DNA of 11,549 nucleotides from JBBSQE01 sp038258095 (GTDB taxonomy: Bacteria > Actinomycetota > Thermoleophilia > Solirubrobacterales > 70-9), in NCBI GenBank assembly GCA_038258095.1, contig JBBSQE010000095.1, positions 1 through 11,549 on the forward strand, in the 5' to 3' direction. This document shows positions 6,185 through 11,549 of this stretch, in pieces. The first letter of the stretch is position 1. Each line of letters opens with the position of its first letter. The position numbers and the translations under genes are program-made. The notes beneath the pieces are model-generated. The model was not told the origin of the DNA and searched no databases. It saw nothing but the letters and a program-made list of their open reading frames with translations.

Positions 6185-6241
6185 CAGCCGCTCCCGGTCC
6201 GGCTCCGGCTGCCCGGCAGGGCGGCGTGAGAGGATGGCTGC

Positions 6242-7027
6242 GTGGAGATCGGACCTCAGACGCGGGCGCTCGTAACCGGAGCCTCGAAGGGAATCGGCCT
6301 CGCGACCTGCGAGCTGCTGCGGAGCCGCGGCGCCGCTGTGGGAATGGTCGCCCGCGGCGAGGATGAGCTGAAGGCCGCCGCCGAGCGCCTCGGCGGGATC
6401 GCGCTCCCGGCCGACATCTCCGATGCCGCCTCGATCCAGGAAGCGATCGACTCGTTCCGCGAGGAGGCGGGCGGCCTCGACCTCCTCGTCGCCAACGCCG
6501 GCGTAATGCACTACGCGCCGTTCTCGGAGATGCCGCTCGAGCACTCCGACCAGATGGTCGATGTCAACGTCTCCGGGACGATCTACACGGTCAAGGCCGG
6601 GCTCGACCCGATGCTCGACGCCGCCGGCGGCCACATTGTCATCGTCTCCTCCGGCGCCGGCCTTCGGGCCTTCCCCTGGGGCGCGGTCTACGGGGCGACG
6701 AAGGCGGCGAACCGGGCCTTCGCCGAGGCGCTCCGCCACGAGCTGTCCGGTACCGGCGTCTCGGTGACGACGATCTTTCCCGGCGAGGTCGCGACGGAGT
6801 TGCACGCCCACCAGCGCGACCGCCTCCCCGATTGGCGGAACAACGACGAGGAGATGGAGGCCGCCGACCTCGCGTCGGCGATCCTCGAGGGGGTCGAGTC
6901 CGACAGCCGCGCTGTCTTCGCGCCGAAGAACGTCCGCCTGCTCGGGCTCAACGGGGTCGCACCGCGGCTCACCGACCGTCTCCTCGCGGCGATGCGCGGT
7001 GGGGCAGCGGCGCCGCGGCGGGACTGA
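6242..7027 (+). CDS. Short-chain dehydrogenase/reductase (classical SDR)
   Basis: This is a 261-residue NAD(P)H-dependent oxidoreductase with a Rossmann fold. The cofactor motif TGASKGIG is at residues 12-19, and Arg38 after the second strand (VARGEDEL) suggests NADP(H). NAG is at 85-87, and Asn109, Ser137, Tyr150 and Lys154 (YGATK) complete the classical catalytic tetrad. FPGEVATELH after the active site is the usual substrate-loop entry (PGxVxT). The C-terminal part carries APKNVRLLGLNGVAPRLTDRLL, as in many actinobacterial SDRs of unknown substrate. Start GTG at 6242 has GAGAGGA eight bases upstream. The gene is divergent from the metalloregulator and convergent with the HAD phosphatase. 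The substrate is not predictable. Confidence 0.93.
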   Translation: MEIGPQTRALVTGASKGIGLATCELLRSRGAAVGMVARGEDELKAAAERLGGIALPADISDAASIQEAIDSFREEAGGLDLLVANAGVMHYAPFSEMPLEHSDQMVDVNVSGTIYTVKAGLDPMLDAAGGHIVIVSSGAGLRAFPWGAVYGATKAANRAFAEALRHELSGTGVSVTTIFPGEVATELHAHQRDRLPDWRNNDEEMEAADLASAILEGVESDSRAVFAPKNVRLLGLNGVAPRLTDRLLAAMRGGAAAPRRD

Positions 7028-7068
7028 CGCGCCAAACGCTTCTCCAGCTCTCTCCGGCGAGGAATCCG

Positions 7069-7193
7069 TTCATGGAAAGTCGTGTCGTTGTCGCCGGTCT
7101 TGGAGAGAGTGCACGAAAGACCTTGAACTTCAAGGTGAGTCGTGTCGTTTTCGCTTCGCGCCGAACGAGTGCACGAAAGACCATGATCTGCGT
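7069..7193. repeat. Two tandem 60-bp repeat units with palindromic junction
   Basis: Conserved blocks recur at exactly 60 bp: AGTCGTGTCGTT-x-TCGC at 7078-7094 and 7138-7154, and GAGTGCACGAAAGACC at 7107-7122 and 7167-7182. The 5' extension TTCA-x-GG at 7069 and 7129 recurs with the same period. A 12-bp variable stretch separates the two blocks. At the junction CACGA-AAG-ACCTTGAA-C-TTCAAGGT-GAG-TCGTG (7112-7144) is symmetric about 7128. TCGTG and CACGA half-sites alternate at 7080, 7112, 7140 and 7172. The repeat fills the gap between convergent genes. Period 60 keeps all frames open, but I see no supported gene. Confidence 0.85.
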
Positions 7194-7211
7194 CAGCGGC
7201 CTGTCGGCCGG

Positions 7212-8024
7212 TCATCGACTCTCCATCAGCGCCGTGACGACGGCCTCGTAGAACCCGTCGCCCATGTCGCCTTCCGTCACCGTCACGTTGTCACGCCGAC
7301 CGATCGCGGCCTTGAGGCCGGGGTCTCTGGCGGGGCCGTTGGCGACGACGAAGAAGCGCCCCACCGCCGGGGCCACCTCCATGTCCTCGACGGAGTCGCC
7401 GACGCCGATGCAGTCGGCGGGCTCGTAACCGCGGACTTGGGCGTGGGCCCTAACGGCCCCGGCCTTGCTGACGACCGCAGGGACGAGGTGGTAGGCGTGG
7501 GTGATCTCGAGGCCCGGCATCGGCGTGCCGATCGCGCCGTTGTCGAGCACGCGCAGACCGGTGTGGCCCTCGGCTTCGAGGACCGAGTTCGCCTCCTCGA
7601 CATCGATCTTGCCCCGAAAGAGGTGGGAGTACTCGCGGCCCGTGTGCCAGGGCGAGTGGTACTCGAGGCGGCCGTCGAAGTGGTCGAAGAGGAGCGCCGG
7701 GATCCCCGCCTGTTGGAGCTGCGCGAAGATCGTCGAATCATCGCTGGGTGCGAAGTCGCCGGTGAGCAGGGTCTCCTCGCCGCCGATCACGAATGCACAG
7801 CCCGCTTCGAAGATGTAGGAGTCCTCGCCCATCAGCCGGGCCAGCTCGTGGACCTGTGGCCGCCGCCGCCCGGACATGATCACGACCTCGACGCCGGCGC
7901 GGTTGCAGGCCTCGAGCGCACGAGCCTGCATCATCGAGAACCCGCCTTCGGCGTCACGGAACAGGGCCCCTCCGCGGCCGAGGAGGGTCCCGTCGAGATC
8001 GGTGTAGACGCATCTGAGTGGCAA
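7212..8024 (-). CDS. HAD-superfamily phosphatase (type IIB, sucrose-/mannosyl-phosphoglycerate phosphatase-like)
   Basis: This 270-residue predicted Mg2+-dependent phosphatase has motif I as DLDGT (nucleophile Asp9, acid/base Asp11), motif II Ser51 in MSGR, motif III Lys187 in VVSKAGAV, and motif IV GVGDSVEDMEV (Asp210, Asp214). The large insert between motifs II and III (about 80-185) is the C2 cap of Cof/SPP/MPGP-type HADs, which act on sugar phosphates or similar small molecules. Motif IV has SVEDM instead of the common SxNDxxM. The start is TTG at 8024, with no Shine-Dalgarno sequence but with TACCGT 8 bp upstream, so the mRNA may be leaderless. The gene diverges from the FolP2-like gene across 20 bp. 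Its divergent neighbour suggests shared regulation, perhaps related phosphate or pterin chemistry, but this is speculation. Confidence 0.88.
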   Translation of the reverse strand: MPLRCVYTDLDGTLLGRGGALFRDAEGGFSMMQARALEACNRAGVEVVIMSGRRRPQVHELARLMGEDSYIFEAGCAFVIGGEETLLTGDFAPSDDSTIFAQLQQAGIPALLFDHFDGRLEYHSPWHTGREYSHLFRGKIDVEEANSVLEAEGHTGLRVLDNGAIGTPMPGLEITHAYHLVPAVVSKAGAVRAHAQVRGYEPADCIGVGDSVEDMEVAPAVGRFFVVANGPARDPGLKAAIGRRDNVTVTEGDMGDGFYEAVVTALMESR

Positions 8025-8028
8025 GGCT

Positions 8029-8041
8029 GGCTACGGTAGCC
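8029..8041. promoter_or_regulatory. 13-bp palindrome forming overlapping divergent -10 boxes
   Basis: GGCTAC-G-GTAGCC is a perfect palindrome. Read on plus it contains TACGGT (8032-8037), 7 bp before the folP-like ATG at 8045. Read on minus it contains TACCGT (8038-8033), 8 bp before the HAD TTG at 8024. Both fit TANNNT and place initiation on the start codons. It may be a bidirectional leaderless promoter, an operator, or both. Confidence 0.5.
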
Positions 8042-8044
8042 CAG

Positions 8045-8896
8045 ATGCCGATGATCCCCCCTGTCTGGAAGGTGAGCGGAGGGATGATCGACCTCGGGGA
8101 GCCGCTCGGTGCGGGGATCGTCAACGTCACCACCGACTCGATGTTCTCCGGCGCGCGGAGCGGCACTCCCGAGCAGGCCGTTCTCGACGGCACGCGGCTG
8201 ATCGAAGCGGGCTTCGGAATGCTCGATGTCGGCGCGGTTGCGGCTCGTAGCGGCCCGCACGTCGGCGCCGAGCAAGAGGCGGCGGCGCTGGTCCCCGCGG
8301 TCGAAGCTCTGGCGACAACCGGCACGCCTGTCTCCGCCGACACGTTCTCACCGGAGGTCGCGGCACAGGCGCTCGGCGCCGGCGCGGTCGTCGTCAACGA
8401 CATCGGCGGCGGAGGGGAGGAGATGTTCGACCTCGTCGCCTCAACGGGCTGCGGCTATGTCCTCATGCACATCGAGGGCCCGCCACGCGTCGACCGGCCG
8501 GTGCCGGTCTACGGGGACGTCGTGGAGCACCTGAAGCGCTGGTTCACTGAGCGGATCGAGCTGGCCGTCGCCCGTGGTGTGGCGGAGGAGCAGATCGTGA
8601 TCGACCCAGGGCTCGACTTCGACCTCGATGCCGGTCATGGCGTGGAGATCTTGCGCCGGCTCGACGAGCTGGCCGAGCTGTGCCGCCCCCTTTACGTCTC
8701 CCTCTCCCGCAAGGACCTGATCGGCGCGCTCCTGGCCGGGTCCTGGGAGGGCCGTTGGAAGGCCGGCGACCGCGAGTGGGGCACGGTGGCGGCAACGACG
8801 CTGGCCGTCGCCTCCGGCGCCTCGATCCTGCGCCTGCACGATGCCTCGGCGCTGCAGGCGATGCGGGTGGCGGCGGCGATCCGGGGCGGGGGGTAG
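8045..8896 (+). CDS. Dihydropteroate synthase homologue, FolP2-like
   Basis: This is a 283-residue TIM-barrel protein of the pterin-binding family. Pterin-site residues are recognisable: Asn27 in IVNVTTDS, Asp99 in SADT, Asn118 in VNDIGGGG, Asp187 in IDPG, Lys223 in SLSRKDLIG, and Arg263/His265 in LRLHD. Canonical DHPS has GGESTRPG in the pABA-binding loop 2; here it is GAVAARSG (63-70). The usual DPGIGFGKT becomes DPGLDFDLD, followed by a conserved-looking HG (GHGVEILRRL). These departures recall mycobacterial FolP2, a paralogue reported to lack DHPS activity, so folate synthesis should not be assumed. The ATG at 8045 is preferred over GTG 8018, which would overlap the divergent gene, because TACGGT sits 7 bp upstream and there is no Shine-Dalgarno sequence. 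ATG 8051 is also possible. Confidence 0.85.
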   Translation: MPMIPPVWKVSGGMIDLGEPLGAGIVNVTTDSMFSGARSGTPEQAVLDGTRLIEAGFGMLDVGAVAARSGPHVGAEQEAAALVPAVEALATTGTPVSADTFSPEVAAQALGAGAVVVNDIGGGGEEMFDLVASTGCGYVLMHIEGPPRVDRPVPVYGDVVEHLKRWFTERIELAVARGVAEEQIVIDPGLDFDLDAGHGVEILRRLDELAELCRPLYVSLSRKDLIGALLAGSWEGRWKAGDREWGTVAATTLAVASGASILRLHDASALQAMRVAAAIRGGG

Positions 8897-8931
8897 GTCC
8901 GGGGGGCGGGCGTCCGGGGGGCGTCCCGCCC
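8897..8931. terminator. GC stem-loop with duplicated 12-mer between convergent genes
   Basis: GGGCGGG (8904-8910) and CCCGCCC (8925-8931) form a perfect 7-bp stem in the 35-bp gap between the convergent folP-like and vapC genes. GTCCGGGGGGCG is duplicated at 8897-8908 and 8912-8923. The position suggests a bidirectional terminator without a U-tract. Confidence 0.4.
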
Positions 8932-9327
8932 TCAGCGCCCGCCGACCAGCAGCGTCTGCACGGGGTAGCGCGCAAGCGTCCCATCCGCCGTCAGGATCGT
9001 TGCGCCGAGCGATTGGGCCTGGGCGATGAGGAGGCGGTCAAACGGGTCGCGGTGCAGGGGGGGAAGCGCGGCGACCGAGAGGGCGTGGTCGTGTTGGATT
9101 GGGACGCCTACGGCCCCCAGGGCCCGCATCCGGTCGGGAACGTAGCGCTTCGGCGGCTCGGGAAGGGAGAGCCTTCCGAGGCCGTGCTTGATCGCGATCT
9201 CCCAGGAGCTGGCCGCGGACAGCAGCAGCTCGTTGCGGCGGTCCTCGACCGCCGGAAGGTGCTCGCCGACCCGCTCCGGCTCGGTCTGGAGCCAGAGGAA
9301 GACGTGGGTATCGAGCAGCAGCTTCAA
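8932..9327 (-). CDS. vapC: PIN-domain toxin, VapC family
   Basis: This 131-residue predicted Mg2+-dependent endoribonuclease is the toxin of a type II TA pair. The four PIN acidic residues are present: Asp6 in LLLDTHVFLW, Glu43 in SSWEIAIK, Asp96 in RDPFDRLLIAQA and Asp114 in TADG. The WEIAIK and DPFDRLL stretches are typical of the VapC branch paired with Phd-type antitoxins. The start is TTG at 9327, overlapping the antitoxin TGA by four bases (TTGA). There is no good ribosome site, so synthesis depends on translation of the antitoxin, which keeps toxin output low. The target RNA cannot be inferred (VapC enzymes often cut tRNA or rRNA). All active-site residues are intact. Confidence 0.93.
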   Translation of the reverse strand: MKLLLDTHVFLWLQTEPERVGEHLPAVEDRRNELLLSAASSWEIAIKHGLGRLSLPEPPKRYVPDRMRALGAVGVPIQHDHALSVAALPPLHRDPFDRLLIAQAQSLGATILTADGTLARYPVQTLLVGGR

Positions 9328-9557
9328 GTCTCGAACGACTCGAGGGCTTCCTCGGGCAGGGGGGCGTCGAAGTCGTCCGGGACCGTGAAGCGGCCCCGGT
9401 CGATCCCGAGCCGCCGTGCGGCGGTGCGGTGAACGCCCACCAGCCGCGCGACCTCCTCGCCGCGGCGGGTGATCAGGATCTCCTCACCGCCGGCCACGCG
9501 CTCGAGCAGGCGGGAGAAGTGGGTCTTTGCCTCGTGCACTCCAACAGACTTAGTCAT
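9324..9557 (-). CDS. Phd/YefM-family antitoxin
   Basis: This 77-residue antitoxin has an N-terminal DNA-binding fold: SVGVHEAKTHFSRLLERV, GGEEILITRRGEEVARLV (about 4-41). This is the classic Phd/YefM pattern, in which E-A-K-x-x-F-S-x-L-L precedes G-x-x-x-x-I-T-R-x-G. The C-terminal 35 residues (about 42-77, RGRFTVPDDFDAPLPEEALESF) are the extended toxin-wrapping segment. It is expected to neutralise the VapC toxin it overlaps and to autorepress the operon with it. The ATG at 9557 has no Shine-Dalgarno sequence but a TAGACT box (9569-9564) 6 bp upstream, so the transcript is probably leaderless. Two copies of GACTTAGTC overlap the start codon and -10 box. Confidence 0.92.
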   Translation of the reverse strand: MTKSVGVHEAKTHFSRLLERVAGGEEILITRRGEEVARLVGVHRTAARRLGIDRGRFTVPDDFDAPLPEEALESFET

Positions 9558-9568
9558 GGACTTAGTCT
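9546..9568. promoter_or_regulatory. Candidate autoregulatory operator of the phd-vapC operon
   Basis: AGACTTAGTC at 9546-9555 and GACTTAGTCT at 9559-9568 form a 23-bp near-palindrome (one mismatched position per arm) around ATG. Each half contains GACTTAGTC, itself a 9-bp palindrome around its centre, spaced 12 bp centre to centre. It overlaps the antitoxin start codon and the -10 box, the expected place for TA autorepression. Confidence 0.6.
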
Positions 9569-9569
9569 A
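9564..9569 (-). promoter_or_regulatory. -10 box for leaderless phd-vapC mRNA
   Basis: Minus-strand TAGACT lies 6 bp before the antitoxin ATG, so transcription would begin at the A of the start codon. It sits within an AT-rich stretch (CATATAGACTAAG) unusual for this DNA. No -35 is obvious. Confidence 0.45.
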
Positions 9570-9604
9570 TATGTGGGTGCGACCGATTTCCGTAGAGGCT
9601 CACT

Positions 9605-9658
9605 CGGGCGACCTGGCTACTTTTTCGTGTTATGCACGAGTAAGTAGCCACTGGCCCG
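9605..9658. repeat. Long imperfect stem-loop between phd-vapC and the helicase gene
   Basis: TGGCTACTTTTTCGTG (9614-9629) and CACGAGTAAGTAGCCA (9635-9650) pair as a 16-bp stem with two mismatches around loop TTATG. CGGGC (9605-9609) and GCCCG (9654-9658) add a further 5 bp after a small internal loop. An alternative outer pairing is CTCGGGCGA (9603-9611) with TCGCCCGGG (9662-9670). No T-run follows on either strand. It may be a plus-strand leader structure, a protein-binding palindrome, or a remnant of a palindromic element. Confidence 0.75.
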
Positions 9659-9722
9659 ATTTCGCCCGGGCAGAGCGGCAGCGGCGGACGAGACATCCCG
9701 CCCGCCGTGTCACAGTGAGCAG

Positions 9723-11549
9723 ATGAGCAAGTCACTCCTCGCCGAGCCCTGGTCGATCGCGATCGACCCGGCGCGCCGCGACGGGCGAATCGTCGCCGAG
9801 TCGGTCGAGCGCTCGCGGCGGGCCCGGCGGGTCGGGCTCCCCGGGGCGCTTCACCCGGGCCTGGCGGATTCCCTGTACGCCGCCGGGATCGAGAGGCTCT
9901 ACGCACACCAGCTCGCTGCGTTCGAAGGGGCAGCCGACTCGGACCTCGTCATCACCAGCGGCACGGCCTCCGGCAAGTCGCTCGCGTTCAACCTGCCCGT
10001 CCTTGACGGGATCGCAGCCGACCCGAAGAGCCGCGCCCTCTACCTCTACCCGACCAAGGCGCTCGCCCAGGATCAGGCGCGAGCGCTCGGCCGGCTCCGA
10101 CCTCCCGGCCTGCGCGAGGCGATATACGACGGCGACACGCCGAAGGACGAGCGCCCGGCGATCCGCCGCCGCTCGAACCTCGTCCTCACGAACCCGGACA
10201 TGCTCCATGTCGGGATGCTGCCCCACCACCGCCAGTGGGGGGACTTCATCTCCAACCTCCGCTGGGTCGTCATCGACGAGGCCCACACCTATCGCGGGGT
10301 CTTCGGGTCACACGTCGCGAACGTCCTCCGCCGCCTCCGACGCGTGGCCCGCGCCTACGGCGCCGAGCCGCGCTTCATCCTCGCCTCGGCGACGATTGCC
10401 AACCCGGAAGAGCTGGCGACGGAGCTCGTCGGCACCCCCTTCGAGCTGATCGACGACGACGCCGCTCCCCGGGCCGGGCGAGATGTGGCGATGTGGAATC
10501 CGCCGCTGATCGACGAGGCGACGGGGGCGCGCCGCTCCGCCCTTGCCGAGGCCGCCGACCTCCTCGCTGAGCTCGTCAGCCAAGGCGTGCGGACGATCTG
10601 CTTCCTGAAGAGCCGCCGTGGCATCGAGCTGATCCAGCGTTTCACCCGCGACAATCTCACAGCGCGCGGAAAGCCTGAGCTCGCCGCGCGGATCGCTCCC
10701 TACCGCGCCGGCTACACGCCGCAGCAACGCCGCGAGATCGAGCGGCGGCTCGTCGCGGGTGAGCTGCTTGCGGTCGTCGCCACGGACGCGCTGGAGCTGG
10801 GGATCGATGTGGGGGAGCTCGATGCGGCTGTCTGCGTCACCTTCCCCGGCACGGTCGCGAGCCTCCGCCAGATGTGGGGCCGTGCCGGTCGCAAGCGCCG
10901 GGGTCTCGCCGTCTACGTCGCCGGCCAGGACGCTCTCGACCAGTTCTTCTGCCGCCATCCGGATGAGTTCATCGGCCGGCCCGTCGAGGCGGCGATCCTC
11001 GACCACACCTCCGATCAGATCGCATCGCGCCACCTGGTCGCGGCGGCCTACGAGCTGCCCCTCACCAGCGAGGACGAGGAGATCTTCGGCCCGACCTATC
11101 CGGAGCGGGCCGACCGACTCGTCCAAGACGGCGAGCTTCGTCGTGCCGCCGGCCGGATGCTGCCGCGCCGCTCGGGCTTCGTCGCCTCCGGCATCCCGCT
11201 GCGCTCCGCGTCCGCCGACTCGATCGCGGTGATGGAGCGGGACTCCGGCGAGATGATCGGAACGGTCGAGGCCGAGCGTTCGTTCACGACCATCCACCCC
11301 GGCGCGATCTACCTGCACATGGGTCGCTCGTATGAGGTCGAGCGCCTCGATGTCGATTCGTGCCACGCTGTCGTCAGCTCGTTCGACGGTGACTGGTTCA
11401 CCCGCCCGAAGAAGGAGACCGACATATGGATCGACAAGATCCAAGCGCAGCGCCAGGTTGCAGGCGTCGAGCTCAACTTCGGCGAGGTGTCGGTGACAGA
11501 GCAGGTGATCGCCTACCAGCGCGTCTCGATCTCCGAGCAGGAGCCGATC
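9723..11549 (+). CDS. DEAH-box helicase of the Hrq1/MrfA/YprA type (3' part missing)
   Basis: The frame is open for 609 codons to the window edge, with no stop reached. It has two RecA-like domains. Motif I is SGTASGKSLAFNLP with Lys85, motif Ia is LYPTKALAQDQ, motif II is DEAH (185-188, followed by TYRG), motif III is SAT (222-224), motif V is TDALELGIDVGELD, and motif VI is QMWGRAGRKRRG (Gln383 to Arg390). The TASGKSLxxN loop and DALELGIDVG mark the superfamily 2 group of B. subtilis MrfA (YprA) and yeast Hrq1, 3'-5' DNA helicases implicated in DNA repair. The expected C-terminal Cys-rich domain (DUF1998/MZB) lies beyond the edge. ATG 9723 is preceded only by a weak GTGAG. The stem-loop at 9605-9658 is upstream. 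Role in repair is inferred from family. Confidence 0.93.
   Translation, partial: MSKSLLAEPWSIAIDPARRDGRIVAESVERSRRARRVGLPGALHPGLADSLYAAGIERLYAHQLAAFEGAADSDLVITSGTASGKSLAFNLPVLDGIAADPKSRALYLYPTKALAQDQARALGRLRPPGLREAIYDGDTPKDERPAIRRRSNLVLTNPDMLHVGMLPHHRQWGDFISNLRWVVIDEAHTYRGVFGSHVANVLRRLRRVARAYGAEPRFILASATIANPEELATELVGTPFELIDDDAAPRAGRDVAMWNPPLIDEATGARRSALAEAADLLAELVSQGVRTICFLKSRRGIELIQRFTRDNLTARGKPELAARIAPYRAGYTPQQRREIERRLVAGELLAVVATDALELGIDVGELDAAVCVTFPGTVASLRQMWGRAGRKRRGLAVYVAGQDALDQFFCRHPDEFIGRPVEAAILDHTSDQIASRHLVAAAYELPLTSEDEEIFGPTYPERADRLVQDGELRRAAGRMLPRRSGFVASGIPLRSASADSIAVMERDSGEMIGTVEAERSFTTIHPGAIYLHMGRSYEVERLDVDSCHAVVSSFDGDWFTRPKKETDIWIDKIQAQRQVAGVELNFGEVSVTEQVIAYQRVSISEQEPI

Noticed and set aside
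6120..6242. Classical DtxR/IdeR box (TTAGGTTAGSCTAACCTAA type) before the metalloregulator or SDR gene
   Set aside because: No sequence resembling it is present; only the GC palindrome was found.
5356..6366. Plus-strand open frame opposite the DtxR-family gene
   Set aside because: It runs into the SDR gene in another frame and has no ribosome site or family features; the minus strand is clearly a metalloregulator.
7069..7193. CRISPR array
   Set aside because: Only two units, with a split conserved part and variable 12-bp centres; no uniform repeat-spacer pattern and no cas genes nearby.
6990..7215. Short ORFs through the 60-bp repeats giving 20-residue peptide repeats in several frames
   Set aside because: A 60-bp period keeps every frame open and repetitive automatically; none has a ribosome site, and several frames on both strands look equally good.
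9605..9658. Intrinsic terminator
   Set aside because: No T-run follows the stem on either strand, and it lies between divergent genes where no transcript should end.
9583..9663. CCGATTTC at 9583-9590 and 9656-9663 as target-site duplication of a small inserted element
   Set aside because: The 65 bp between them has no terminal inverted repeats at its ends, the hairpin is off-centre and overlaps the right copy, and 8 bp can match by chance.
10308..11444. Long open frame antisense to the helicase (378 codons)
   Set aside because: The plus strand carries all helicase motifs here. The antisense product has no recognisable domain.

Overview
The window is very GC-rich, with strong G/C third-position bias and dense packing on both strands. 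Gene content and promoter style (TANNNT boxes lying directly on start codons, TTG/GTG starts, a FolP2-type DHPS paralogue) point to a high-GC actinobacterium. Thermoleophilia/Solirubrobacterales is my best guess, but that placement is inference from general resemblance, not from a search.

Left part (1-3379): the last 31 codons of a GNAT-type acetyltransferase converge on a type II haloacid dehalogenase-like HAD hydrolase. The HAD start abuts a mazF-like toxin remnant whose N-terminal part is in a different frame from its conserved body. Then come sucC and sucD, the two subunits of succinyl-CoA synthetase (TCA cycle), as an operon with an odd GA-rich junction and a probable TTG start for sucD.

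Middle (3380-7211): an intergenic region with a perfect hairpin leads to a class I/II PLP aminotransferase that looks leaderless. Facing it is a two-gene minus-strand operon of very small proteins joined by an ATGA overlap: a helical 69-residue protein and a four-cysteine zinc-ribbon protein. Next is a DtxR-family metalloregulator with MntR-like metal ligands, transcribed divergently from a short-chain dehydrogenase/reductase. A GC palindrome lies between those two. After the SDR gene, two 60-bp tandem repeat units with a 33-nt imperfect palindrome at their junction fill the gap to a convergent HAD phosphatase.

Right part (7212-11549): the HAD phosphatase and a FolP2-like dihydropteroate synthase homologue diverge from a 13-bp palindrome that carries overlapping -10 boxes for both directions. 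A phd-vapC toxin-antitoxin operon follows on the minus strand, with a near-palindromic operator over the antitoxin start. A long stem-loop separates it from a large Hrq1/MrfA/YprA-type DEAH helicase that runs off the right edge.

The genes do not form one pathway. It is a patchwork of housekeeping functions (sucCD, DHPS homologue, metalloregulator, repair helicase) with small accessory modules (TA locus, decayed toxin, small zinc-ribbon operon, repeats). The parts most worth a second look are the 60-bp repeats at 7069-7193, the hairpin at 9603-9670, the shared palindromic promoter at 8029-8041 and the small operon at 4805-5244.
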